From assembly GCF_900100955.1 (NCBI RefSeq), contig NZ_FNCC01000002.1, positions 434,001-498,000 on the forward strand: a DNA stretch of 64,000 nt, written 5' to 3'. Origin of the DNA: Lentzea fradiae (GTDB lineage: Bacteria; Actinomycetota; Actinomycetes; Mycobacteriales; Pseudonocardiaceae). Positions 1-8,497 of the stretch are shown one piece after another. Below the pieces are notes generated by a model. That model searched no databases, was not told the DNA's origin, and saw nothing but the letters and a program-made list of their open reading frames with translations. Both the position numbers and the translations under genes were made by a program. The stretch's first letter is position 1, and each line of letters begins with the position of its first letter.

Positions 1-164
1 ACCGCCAGGACCTGATCTTCACGAAGGAGGACCTGCTCGCTCCGCTGCTGCCCGGCATGGAGCAGCCGCCGCACCCGATGCGGCTCGGCGACAACGAGCA
101 GGACTACTACGTGAACGGCCCGCAGCTCGCGAAGGCGGCGGAGACGAAGGAGGCCGGCGCGTGA
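1..164 (+). CDS. nuoI: NADH-quinone oxidoreductase subunit I, C-terminal end (partial)
   Basis: The window opens inside this gene; the reading frame begins at base 3 and ends at the TGA at 162-164. Only about 53 residues are visible, starting [15 protein letters not shown], which matches the tail that follows the two 4Fe-4S clusters of actinobacterial NuoI; the cysteine motifs themselves lie upstream of the window. The subunit carries electrons through the peripheral arm of complex I. Its stop overlaps the GTG of nuoJ (GTGA), as expected for a translationally coupled nuo operon. The identification leans on the unmistakable nuoJKLMN that follow. Confidence 0.85.
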   Translation, partial: RQDLIFTKEDLLAPLLPGMEQPPHPMRLGDNEQDYYVNGPQLAKAAETKEAGA

Positions 165-1012
165 GCCTCCTCGTGAACCTGCTGGCGCAGCAGCCGGAGC
201 CCGTGCAGCGGGTGGTCGACGAGGTCACCACCGGCGAGGCCGTCGCGTTCTGGGTCCTCGGCCCGCTCGCGCTGGCCGGAGCGCTCGGCATGCTGTTCGC
301 CCGCAACGCCGTGCACTCCGCGCTGTGGCTCGTCGTCACGATGCTCAGCCTCGGTGTGCTCTACATGGTCCAGCAGGCGCCGTTCCTCGGCTTCGTGCAG
401 ATCATCGTCTACACCGGCGCGATCATGATGCTGTTCCTGTTCGTGCTGATGATGGTCGGCAGGGACAGCTCGGACTCCGTCGTCGAGGTGATCCGCGGGC
501 AACGGCTCGCGGCCGCGCTGCTCGGCATCGGGTTCGCCGTGCTGATGGTCGGCTCCGTGGCCCGCGCGCTCACCTCGGTCGAGCCCGCCGGTCTCGCGGA
601 GGCCAACGCCACCAACGGCGGCAACGTCGGCAACATCGGCCAGGAGATCTTCACGGACTACCTGTTCCCGTTCGAGCTGACCTCGGCGCTGCTGATCACC
701 GCCGCCCTCGGCGCGATGATCCTGGCGTTCGTGGGCCGCGACGGGAAGCCCGCGCGGAAGACGCAGAAGGAACTGGTCGAGGAGCGCTTCCAGGACGGCA
801 CGCGGGTCGGGTCCATCCCCGGTCCCGGCGTCTTCGCCACCGCGAACTCGGTGGCCACCCCCGCGCTGCTGCCCGACGGCAGCGTCGCGGAGGAGTCGCT
901 GTTCGACGTCATCGAGGCGACCGACAGGTCCGTCCTGACCGACGACGTCGCCGAGGTCGCGGGCACCGGCGACCAGCCGGACTCGCGCGCGCTCAAGGGA
1001 AGTGAGTCGTGA
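161..1012 (+). CDS. nuoJ: NADH-quinone oxidoreductase subunit J
   Basis: Membrane subunit of proton-pumping complex I, 283 residues. About five hydrophobic helices fill residues 25-190, including the NuoJ signature around [20 protein letters not shown] (the helix containing the pi-bulge in known structures). After about residue 195 comes a hydrophilic tail of roughly 90 residues, an extension common in actinobacterial NuoJ and absent from E. coli. GTG start overlaps the nuoI stop; AAGGAGG-like ribosome binding site at 147-153 lies inside nuoI. The stop overlaps the GTG of nuoK. Confidence 0.97.
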   Translation: MSLLVNLLAQQPEPVQRVVDEVTTGEAVAFWVLGPLALAGALGMLFARNAVHSALWLVVTMLSLGVLYMVQQAPFLGFVQIIVYTGAIMMLFLFVLMMVGRDSSDSVVEVIRGQRLAAALLGIGFAVLMVGSVARALTSVEPAGLAEANATNGGNVGNIGQEIFTDYLFPFELTSALLITAALGAMILAFVGRDGKPARKTQKELVEERFQDGTRVGSIPGPGVFATANSVATPALLPDGSVAEESLFDVIEATDRSVLTDDVAEVAGTGDQPDSRALKGSES

Positions 1013-1308
1013 CTCCCACGTACTACCTGCTGCTGTCGGCACTGCTGTTCAGCATCGGCGCCGTCGGCGTCCTGGTGCGGCGCAACGCCATCGTGGTGTT
1101 CATGTGCGTCGAGCTGATGCTCAACGCGGTCAACCTGAGCCTCGTGACGTTCGCGCGGATCAACGGCTCGCTCGACGGCCAGGTGATGGCGTTCTTCGTG
1201 ATGGTCGTCGCCGCGGCGGAGGTCGTCGTCGGCCTCGCGATCATCATGTCCATCTTCCGCACGCGTCGCTCGGCCTCGGTCGACGACTCGAACCTGCTGA
1301 AGTACTGA
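1009..1308 (+). CDS. nuoK: NADH-quinone oxidoreductase subunit K
   Basis: Small membrane subunit of complex I, 99 residues, the normal length. Three hydrophobic helices are visible; [14 protein letters not shown] in the second carries the conserved membrane glutamate of the proton pathway, a feature shared with MrpC antiporter subunits. GTG start overlaps the nuoJ stop in a GTGA. Followed ten bases later by nuoL. Confidence 0.97.
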   Translation: MTPTYYLLLSALLFSIGAVGVLVRRNAIVVFMCVELMLNAVNLSLVTFARINGSLDGQVMAFFVMVVAAAEVVVGLAIIMSIFRTRRSASVDDSNLLKY

Positions 1309-1318
1309 GGGGTCACCG

Positions 1319-3256
1319 GTGACGGAACCTGTTGTCGCCAGCGGGGTCGCGAGCTTCGCCTGGCTGCTGTTGGCGCTGCCCGCGTTCGGCGCGGCGGTGC
1401 TGTTGGTCGTCGGCAAGCGCGCCGACAAGTGGGGCCACCTGCTCGGCAGCGGTGTGCTGCTGGCGTCGTTCGGCTACGCCCTCGCGTTGTTCTTCTCCAC
1501 GCTCGGCGTGTCGAACCCCGAGGAGCGGGTGCAGAACCTGCACCTGTGGAACTGGGTCGACGTCAACGCGCTGACCGTCGAGTTCGGACTGCGGCTCGAC
1601 CCGCTGTCGCTGACGTTCGTGCTGCTGATCACCGGTGTGGGCTCGCTGATCCACATCTACTCGGTCGGCTACATGGCGCACGAGGAGGGCAGGCGCAAGT
1701 TCTTCGCCTACCTCAACCTCTTCGTGTCGGCGATGCTCCTGCTGGTGCTGGGCAACGGTTTCGTGACCCTGTACTTCGGCTGGGAGGGCGTCGGTCTCGC
1801 CTCGTACCTGCTGATCGGCTGGTACCAGTACAAGCCGGAAGCCGCCTCCGCGGCCAAGAAGGCGTTCCTGATGAACCGCGTCGGCGACCTCGGTCTCGCC
1901 ATCGCGATCTTCCTGATGTTCAACCGGCTCGGGACCACGCAGTACACCGAGGTGTTCGGCCGCGTCAGCGAGTTCTCCTCCGCCGAGGTCCTCGCGATCA
2001 CGCTGCTGCTGCTCCTCGGCGCGTGCGGCAAGTCGGGCCAGTTCCCGCTCCAGGCGTGGCTCCCCGACGCGATGGCGGGCCCGACCCCGGTCTCCGCCCT
2101 GATCCACGCGGCGACGATGGTCACCGCGGGCGTGTACCTCATCGCCCGCTCCAACCCGCTCTACAACCTGAGCGAGGACGGCCGTCTGGTCGTCATGATC
2201 ATCGGTGGCGTCACGCTGCTGATCGGCTGCATCATCGGCTGCGCCTACGACGACTTCAAGAAGGTCCTGGCGTACTCGACGGTCTCGCAGATCGGCTACA
2301 TGATCCTCGCCGTGGGCCTCGGCCCGATCGGCTACGCGCTCGGCATCATGCACCTGCTGACGCACGGCTTCTTCAAGGCGGGGCTCTTCCTCGGCGCCGG
2401 TTCGGTCATGCACGGCATGAACGACGAGGGCAACATCCGCCGGATGGGCGGGCTCTACAAGTTCCTGCCGATCACGTTCGTCACGTGGACCCTCGGCTAC
2501 CTCGCCCTGATCGGCATCCCGCCGTTCGCGGGCTACTTCTCCAAGGACGCCATCATCGCGGCGGCGTTCGGCGCGGAGGGCTGGCGCGGGTACGTCTTCG
2601 GCGGCGTCGCGCTGCTCGGCGCCCTGCTGACCGCGTTCTACATGACGCGCCTGCTGATCCTGGTCTTCCTGGGCAAGCCCCGCTGGAAGGACCTCAAGGC
2701 GGAGAACGGCAAGGAGTACCACCCGCACGAGTCCCCGCTGACGATGACCATCCCGATGATCATCCTCGCGGTCGGCTCCGTCGCGGGCGGCTGGTTCCTC
2801 TCCTCCGGCGGCCGCCTGGCCGGCTGGCTGGAGCCGTCGCTCGGCGAGCTGCAGGAGTCGCACGGCGTCCTGTCGCACGGTGTGGTCGGCATCCTGACCG
2901 TCGTGCTCTCGCTCGTCGGCGCCGGTCTCGCGTTCCTGCTCTTCGGTCGCCGTCCCCAGCCGGTCGAGCGTCCGGAGCGCGTGTCGTTCCCGGTGCGCGC
3001 GGCCCGTGCGGACCTCTACGGCAACGCGCTCAACGAGGCGCTCTTCGCGCGGCCGGGCACCTGGCTCACTCGCGCGCTGGTGTACCTCGACCTCAAGGGC
3101 GTCGACGGGGTCGTCAACGGCACCGCGGCGCTGCTCGGTGGTAGCTCCGGCCGGTTGCGCAGGCTGCAGACCGGGTTCGTCCGCTCCTACGCACTGTCCA
3201 TGCTGCTGGGCTCGATCTTCGTGCTCGGGGCGCTCCTGGTGGTGAGGTTCTCGTGA
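1319..3256 (+). CDS. nuoL: NADH-quinone oxidoreductase subunit L
   Basis: Largest antiporter-like membrane subunit of complex I, 645 residues. Many hydrophobic helices; the core antiporter region shows WEGVGLASYLLIGWY, KSGQFPLQAWLPDAMAGPTP and SALIHAATMVTAGVYL, classic NuoL/MrpA-type motifs with the conserved lysine and histidine of the proton channel. The C-terminal part (about residue 520 on) corresponds to the lateral-helix region. Start is GTG at 1319, ten bases after the nuoK stop. The end overlaps nuoM by four bases. Confidence 0.97.
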   Translation: MTEPVVASGVASFAWLLLALPAFGAAVLLVVGKRADKWGHLLGSGVLLASFGYALALFFSTLGVSNPEERVQNLHLWNWVDVNALTVEFGLRLDPLSLTFVLLITGVGSLIHIYSVGYMAHEEGRRKFFAYLNLFVSAMLLLVLGNGFVTLYFGWEGVGLASYLLIGWYQYKPEAASAAKKAFLMNRVGDLGLAIAIFLMFNRLGTTQYTEVFGRVSEFSSAEVLAITLLLLLGACGKSGQFPLQAWLPDAMAGPTPVSALIHAATMVTAGVYLIARSNPLYNLSEDGRLVVMIIGGVTLLIGCIIGCAYDDFKKVLAYSTVSQIGYMILAVGLGPIGYALGIMHLLTHGFFKAGLFLGAGSVMHGMNDEGNIRRMGGLYKFLPITFVTWTLGYLALIGIPPFAGYFSKDAIIAAAFGAEGWRGYVFGGVALLGALLTAFYMTRLLILVFLGKPRWKDLKAENGKEYHPHESPLTMTIPMIILAVGSVAGGWFLSSGGRLAGWLEPSLGELQESHGVLSHGVVGILTVVLSLVGAGLAFLLFGRRPQPVERPERVSFPVRAARADLYGNALNEALFARPGTWLTRALVYLDLKGVDGVVNGTAALLGGSSGRLRRLQTGFVRSYALSMLLGSIFVLGALLVVRFS

Positions 3257-4821
3257 CCTGGGTTCTGATCGCACTGCTGGTGGTGCCGCTGGCCGGCGCC
3301 CTGGTGGTGGCGTTCCTGCGCAAGAACGACCGCACGGCCAAGCTCGCGGCGCTGGCGTTCTCGCTCGTCGAGCTCGTGCTCGCCGTCCTGCTGTGGACGG
3401 CCTACGACCCGGACGGCGACCGCATCCAGCTCGCCACCGGCGTCGACTGGATCCCGGCGTTCGGCGTCCGGCTCTCGTTCGGCATCGACGGCATCGCGCT
3501 GGTGATGATCGCGGTCATCGCGCTGCTGATCCCGCTGGTGATCGGTGCCGGCTGGACGGAGAAGCTGCCCGCCGGCCGTTCGCAGGGCGGGTACCTCGCG
3601 CTGATCCTGGTGCAGGAGGCGGTGACGGTCGCGGTGTTCGCCGCCACCGACGTCTTCCTGTTCTACGTGCTGTTCGAGGTCATGCTCATCCCGATGTACT
3701 TCCTGATCGGCGGCTACGGCGGCGCGCGCAGGCAGTACGCGGCGGTCAAGTTCTTCCTGTACTCGTTCCTCGGCGGCCTGATCATGCTGGCCTCCGCGAT
3801 CGGCGCCTACGCGATGGCGTCGGACGAGCTGGGCAAGGGCACGTTCGACTGGGCGACGCTCGTGAAGGTGGTCAGCGACGCCGACTCGACGACGCAGACC
3901 TGGCTGTTTCTCGGCTTCTTCCTGGCGTTCGCGATCAAGGCGCCGCTCGTGCCGTTCCACACCTGGCTGCCCGACGCGGCCGCCGAGGCGCCCATCGGCG
4001 TCACGGTGATCGTCGTCGGCATCCTCGACAAGGTCGGCACGTTCGGCATGCTGCGCTACCTGCTGCCGATGTTCCCGGAGGCGTCGAAGAACCTGGCGCC
4101 GTACGTGCTCGTGCTCGCGGTGGCCGGTGTCCTCTATGGATCGCTGCTCGCCACGGGCCAGCGGGACATGAAGCGGTTCCTGGCGTACGTGTCGATCGCC
4201 CACTTCGGCTTCATCGCGCTCGGCATCTTCGCGTTCACGTCGCAGGCGGGCGTGGGCTCGGTGTCGTACATGCTCAACCACTCGATCTCGACCGGCATGC
4301 TGATCCTGGTGATCGGCATGGTGATCGCGCGCGGTGGCTCGTCGCTGATCTCCGACTACGGCGGCATGTCCAAGGTGGCCCCGCTGCTCGCGGGCATGCT
4401 GCTGCTGTCCGGTCTGACCACGCTGTCGCTGCCGGGCACGAACTCGTTCGTCTCCGAGTTCCTGGTGCTGATCGGCTCGTTCCCGACGCAGCCGGTCTAC
4501 ACGATCCTCGCGACGATCGGCATGGTGCTCGCGGCGCTCTACGTGCTGTGGCTCTACCAGCGGATGATGACCGGCCCGCTGCGCGGCGACGCCCTCGTGG
4601 GCGCGGCCGCGGGTCCGGGAGCCGTCGGCGACCCGGAGACCAAGACCACGATCGGCGACCTGAACAAGCGCGAGATCGCGGTGCTCGCACCGCTCGTTGT
4701 CATCGTGCTGGCCCTCGGGTTCTACCCGCAGCCGGTGCTCGACGTCATCACCCCGACTGTCGGGGCGACGCTGACCGAGGTCGGCGTGACCGACCCGGTC
4801 TCCGTGCAGGAAGGCAAGTGA
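3253..4821 (+). CDS. nuoM: NADH-quinone oxidoreductase subunit M
   Basis: Antiporter-like membrane subunit of complex I, 522 residues. The conserved segment FYVLFEVMLIPMYFLIGGYGG holds the key membrane glutamate, and KAPLVPFHTWLPDAAAEAP holds the TM7-type lysine region; DMKRFLAYVSIAHFGFI is another NuoM signature. GTG start overlaps the nuoL stop. One base separates its stop from the nuoN start. Confidence 0.97.
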   Translation: MTWVLIALLVVPLAGALVVAFLRKNDRTAKLAALAFSLVELVLAVLLWTAYDPDGDRIQLATGVDWIPAFGVRLSFGIDGIALVMIAVIALLIPLVIGAGWTEKLPAGRSQGGYLALILVQEAVTVAVFAATDVFLFYVLFEVMLIPMYFLIGGYGGARRQYAAVKFFLYSFLGGLIMLASAIGAYAMASDELGKGTFDWATLVKVVSDADSTTQTWLFLGFFLAFAIKAPLVPFHTWLPDAAAEAPIGVTVIVVGILDKVGTFGMLRYLLPMFPEASKNLAPYVLVLAVAGVLYGSLLATGQRDMKRFLAYVSIAHFGFIALGIFAFTSQAGVGSVSYMLNHSISTGMLILVIGMVIARGGSSLISDYGGMSKVAPLLAGMLLLSGLTTLSLPGTNSFVSEFLVLIGSFPTQPVYTILATIGMVLAALYVLWLYQRMMTGPLRGDALVGAAAGPGAVGDPETKTTIGDLNKREIAVLAPLVVIVLALGFYPQPVLDVITPTVGATLTEVGVTDPVSVQEGK

Positions 4822-4822
4822 C

Positions 4823-6397
4823 GTGAACCTTCTCGTCGCTCAGGCGCAGCAGATCGAGGCGCCGGAGATCCACTACGGCGCCATCGCGCCGGTGCTGATC
4901 GTGCTCGGCGCAGCCTGCGTCAGCGTGCTGCTGGAGGCGTTGCTGCCCAAGCACCAGCGGTGGGCGGTGCAGCTCCTGCTGTCGCTGCTGACGCTGCTCG
5001 GCGCCACGGCGGCGCTGGTGCTCTATGTCACGGCCGACGACGTCCCGGCGCAGGGGGTGGCGACGCTCGCGGGCATGCTCGCGGTGGACACCCCGGCGTT
5101 GTTCCTGTGGGGCACGCTGCTGGTGCTGGCGTTCGGGTCGATCCTGCTGATCGCCGACCGCTCGGTCGAGCCCGGCGGTGTGTTCGTCGCCCAGGCCGCG
5201 ATCCGTCCCGGCACCGTCCAGGACCGGGCGCAGGCGACGAAGACCGGGATGCAGACCGAGGTCTTCCCGCTCACGCTGTTCGCTCTCGGCGGCATGATGA
5301 CGTTCGTCGCCTCGAACGACCTGCTGACGATGTTCATCGCGCTGGAAGTCCTGTCGCTGCCGCTGTACCTGCTGTGCGGCCTGGCTCGCCGCCGTCGCCT
5401 GCTCTCGCAGGAGGCGGCCGTGAAGTACTTCCTGCTCGGCGCGTTCGCGTCCGCGTTCTTCCTCTACGGCGTGGCCCTGCTGTACGGCTACGCGGGTTCG
5501 GTGAAGCTCTCGGCCATCGCGACCGCGGCGGCCGGCACGGACCGCTCCGACACGCTGCTGTTCGCGGGCTTCGGCCTGCTGGTGGTGGGCCTGCTGTTCA
5601 AGGCGTCCGTCGGCCCGTTCCACACCTGGACCCCGGACGTCTACCAGGGCGCGCCCACGCCCGTGACGGCGTTCATGGCGGCGTGCACGAAGGTCGCCGC
5701 GTTCGGCGGCATCCTGCGCGTGCTCACCGTGGCGTTCGAGAACACCCAGTGGGAGTGGCGCGGCGTGCTCTACGGCGTCGCCGTCGTCTCGATGGTGATC
5801 GGTGCTGTGCTCGGTCTCACGCAGACCGACGTGAAGCGCATGATCGCGTACTCGTCGGTGGCGCACGCGGGCTTCCTGCTCATCGGTTCGATCGCGCTCG
5901 TGCCGGACGGCGAGGGCGTGAGCGCGACGATGTTCTACCTGCTCGCGTACGGCTTCACGACGATCGCGACGTTCGGCATCGTGTCGCTGGTCCGCAACTC
6001 CGACGGCGAGGCGACGCACCTGTCGCAGTGGGCAGGGCTCGCGAAGCGGTCGCCGATCGTGGCGGCCACCTTCACGTTCCTGCTGCTCGCGCTCGCCGGC
6101 ATCCCGCTGACGTCGGGCTTCATCGGCAAGTTCGTCGTGTTCAGCGCGGCGATCGAGGCCGGTCTGACGCCGCTCGTGGTGATCGCGCTGGTGGCCTCGG
6201 CCGTCGCGGCGTTCTTCTACCTGCGGGTGATCGTGCTGATGTACTTCAGCGAGCCGGCGGCGGACGGCCCGACCGTCACGGTGCCCGGCGCGTTCACCAC
6301 GATCGCCATCACGCTGGGTGCCGTCGTGACCCTGGTGCTGGGTCTGTGGCCCACGTTGGTGCTCGAATGGGCGGGTACCGGCACCTTCCTCAGCTAG
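4823..6397 (+). CDS. nuoN: NADH-quinone oxidoreductase subunit N
   Basis: Third antiporter-like subunit of complex I, 524 residues, last gene of the nuo operon. Motifs include FKASVGPFHTWTPDVYQGAP and DVKRMIAYSSVAHAGFLLIG. The N-terminal third contains a loop around residues 110-150, typical of actinobacterial NuoN. GTG start at 4823 is one base after the nuoM stop. The polyprenyl synthase gene begins only 19 bases after its stop, so it may be cotranscribed; both serve the menaquinone-linked respiratory chain. Confidence 0.96.
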   Translation: MNLLVAQAQQIEAPEIHYGAIAPVLIVLGAACVSVLLEALLPKHQRWAVQLLLSLLTLLGATAALVLYVTADDVPAQGVATLAGMLAVDTPALFLWGTLLVLAFGSILLIADRSVEPGGVFVAQAAIRPGTVQDRAQATKTGMQTEVFPLTLFALGGMMTFVASNDLLTMFIALEVLSLPLYLLCGLARRRRLLSQEAAVKYFLLGAFASAFFLYGVALLYGYAGSVKLSAIATAAAGTDRSDTLLFAGFGLLVVGLLFKASVGPFHTWTPDVYQGAPTPVTAFMAACTKVAAFGGILRVLTVAFENTQWEWRGVLYGVAVVSMVIGAVLGLTQTDVKRMIAYSSVAHAGFLLIGSIALVPDGEGVSATMFYLLAYGFTTIATFGIVSLVRNSDGEATHLSQWAGLAKRSPIVAATFTFLLLALAGIPLTSGFIGKFVVFSAAIEAGLTPLVVIALVASAVAAFFYLRVIVLMYFSEPAADGPTVTVPGAFTTIAITLGAVVTLVLGLWPTLVLEWAGTGTFLS

Positions 6398-6416
6398 GTG
6401 TACGTAGGCTGCTGGT

Positions 6417-7418
6417 GTGACCAGTAGCGAGCATGAGGGACCGGGGTTCGCGTTGGTGGACCCCGTGCTCACCGAGGTAGTCCAGGGCGGCCTGGCCGAG
6501 GTGGAGCGCAACCTGCACGACGTCGTGCAGAGCGAGTTCCACCCGGTCACGGAGACCTCGCTTCACCTTGTGGAGGCGGGCGGGAAGCGGATCCGCCCGC
6601 TCTTCACACTGCTCGCGTCGCAGTTCGGCGCCGAGTGGGACCGCGAGAAGGTCATCAAGGCGGCGACTGTGGTGGAGCTCACCCACCTCGCCACCCTCTA
6701 CCACGACGACGTCATGGACGAGGCGACCATGCGGCGCGGCGCGGCCTCCGCGAACGCCAAGTGGGACAACAGCATCGCGATCCTGACCGGCGACTTCCTG
6801 TTCGCGCACGCGTCACGGCTGACCGCCGACCTGGGGACCGACGCGGCGCGGATCATCGCCGAGACCTTCTCCGTCCTGGTGACGGGCCAGATGCGCGAGA
6901 CCGTCGGGCCGAAGCCCGGCGAGGACCCGATCTCCCACTACCTCACGGTGATCGCGGAGAAGACCGGTGTGCTGATCGCCACCGCGGCGCTGTTCGGCGG
7001 CATGTTCTCCGACGCGACGGACGAGCAGGTCGACGCCCTGCGCGCGTACGCGGAGGTGATCGGGGCGGCGTTCCAGATCTCCGACGACGTCATCGACATC
7101 GCGTCGCCGTCGGTCGAGTCCGGCAAGACCCCGGGCACCGACCTGCGCGAGGGCGTGAAGACGCTGCCGATGCTCTACGCGCTGGCCGACCCGGCCGAGA
7201 CGCGGCTCGCCGAGCTGCTGGCCGGTCCGATCACCGACGACGCCCTGGTGGACGAGGCGCTCGAGCTGCTGCGCAAGTCGTCCGGAATGGACAGGGCGCG
7301 CGAGATCCTCGACGAGTACGCGGACCGCGCCCGCACGGAGCTGGGCAAGCTGCCGCCGTGCCCCGCGCGTGACGCCCTCGAAGAGCTGGCGACCTACTGC
7401 GTGGCCCGCTCCCGGTAG
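6417..7418 (+). CDS. grcC1: Long-chain trans-polyprenyl diphosphate synthase (menaquinone side chain)
   Basis: Chain-elongating isoprenyl synthase of 333 residues that condenses isopentenyl diphosphate onto allylic diphosphates. The fold signatures are present in order: GGKRIRP near residue 52, the first aspartate-rich motif DDVMD near residue 99, and the second DDVID near residue 223. Small residues before the first motif suggest a long product, plausibly the menaquinone tail, but chain length cannot be read from sequence. Start is GTG 19 bases after nuoN. In M. tuberculosis the homologue grcC1 sits next to htpX; here htpX lies about 25 kb downstream. The symbol rests on that synteny. Confidence 0.88.
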   Translation: MTSSEHEGPGFALVDPVLTEVVQGGLAEVERNLHDVVQSEFHPVTETSLHLVEAGGKRIRPLFTLLASQFGAEWDREKVIKAATVVELTHLATLYHDDVMDEATMRRGAASANAKWDNSIAILTGDFLFAHASRLTADLGTDAARIIAETFSVLVTGQMRETVGPKPGEDPISHYLTVIAEKTGVLIATAALFGGMFSDATDEQVDALRAYAEVIGAAFQISDDVIDIASPSVESGKTPGTDLREGVKTLPMLYALADPAETRLAELLAGPITDDALVDEALELLRKSSGMDRAREILDEYADRARTELGKLPPCPARDALEELATYCVARSR

Positions 7419-7427
7419 CTCCGCTCC

Positions 7428-8393
7428 TCAGACGACCGGCGCGGGCACCTGCCTGCGCCGGTTCCGCAGCGCGTCGAACGTGAAGACCGCCAGGGCCAGC
7501 CACACCAGGACGAACCCCGCCCACCGGCTGGCCGGCATCGGTTCGTGCACGACGAACACGCCCCAGGCGAACTGCAGGATCGGCGCGAGGTACTGCAGCA
7601 TTCCCATGGTGGTCAACGGGATCAGCCGCGCGCCCGCGCTGAACAGCAGCAGCGGGATCACCGTGACGATGCCGGTGCTGATGAGCAACAACGTGTGGCC
7701 GGTGCCCTCGCCCGTGAACGTGTTCGCGCTGCCGAGCGTGAACAGGTACACGAGCGCGATCGGGGTGATCACGGCGCCTTCGGCGGTGAGGCTGGACACG
7801 GCGTCGAGCGGGACCTTCTTCTTCAGCAGGCCGTAGACGCCGAACGAGCACGCCAGGACGAGCGAGATCACCGGAAGCCTGCCGTAGTCGACGGTGAGCA
7901 CGATCACAGCGACGACGAGCACGCCGATCGCGATGAACTGAGCGAGACGCAATCGTTCCTTGAGGAAGATCATGCCTAGTGCCACGCTGATCAACGGCGT
8001 GATGAAGTACCCGAGGGCCGACTCGACGACGTGGCCGCTGTTGACCGCGTAGATGTACGTCCCCCAGTTCACCGTGATCAGCACGGCGGCCGCGGTGACG
8101 ATGAGCCAGCCTTGTCCAGACAGCTCTACCAGAGGACGCCAGCGCCGCAGGAGCAGGACGGCGACGGCGAGTGTGACGAACGACCAGACGATCCGGTGCG
8201 CGAGAACCTCGATCGGCTGGGCGGGTACGAGGAGTGGCCAGTACGCCGGGAACAGTCCCCAGAGGACGTAGGCGAATGCGCCGTAGGTGATCCCTCGCCC
8301 CTGGGTGTGAACTTCTCGCGAAGTGATGGCAGAGGTTGTCGGAGAGGGCACAAAATCCCACTCTACGCTGGGCTTTCCACTGGTCGTTTGCAC
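7428..8393 (-). CDS. rarD: EamA-family transporter, RarD type
   Basis: Integral membrane protein of 321 residues with about ten hydrophobic helices arranged as two EamA repeats. The segment YGAFAYVLWGLFPAYWPLL at the start and AHRIVWSF and VNWGTYIYAVNSGHVVESAL further on are typical of the RarD subfamily, drug/metabolite superfamily permeases whose substrate is generally unknown. Its stop lies nine bases from the convergent polyprenyl synthase. The annotated ATG is the first start; MTTSGK-type leader residues are poorly conserved, so a start about 30 residues further in is possible. Confidence 0.85.
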   Translation of the reverse strand: MQTTSGKPSVEWDFVPSPTTSAITSREVHTQGRGITYGAFAYVLWGLFPAYWPLLVPAQPIEVLAHRIVWSFVTLAVAVLLLRRWRPLVELSGQGWLIVTAAAVLITVNWGTYIYAVNSGHVVESALGYFITPLISVALGMIFLKERLRLAQFIAIGVLVVAVIVLTVDYGRLPVISLVLACSFGVYGLLKKKVPLDAVSSLTAEGAVITPIALVYLFTLGSANTFTGEGTGHTLLLISTGIVTVIPLLLFSAGARLIPLTTMGMLQYLAPILQFAWGVFVVHEPMPASRWAGFVLVWLALAVFTFDALRNRRRQVPAPVV

Positions 8394-8497
8394 TGACCGG
8401 CGTAGTGACGGAGCATCATCGAAGGCACTGTAGTTTGGCCGTGCTCACCCTTCCGGGTGAGTGGGGTCGGAGTGTGGTCGTTAGAAGGGGCTTACCC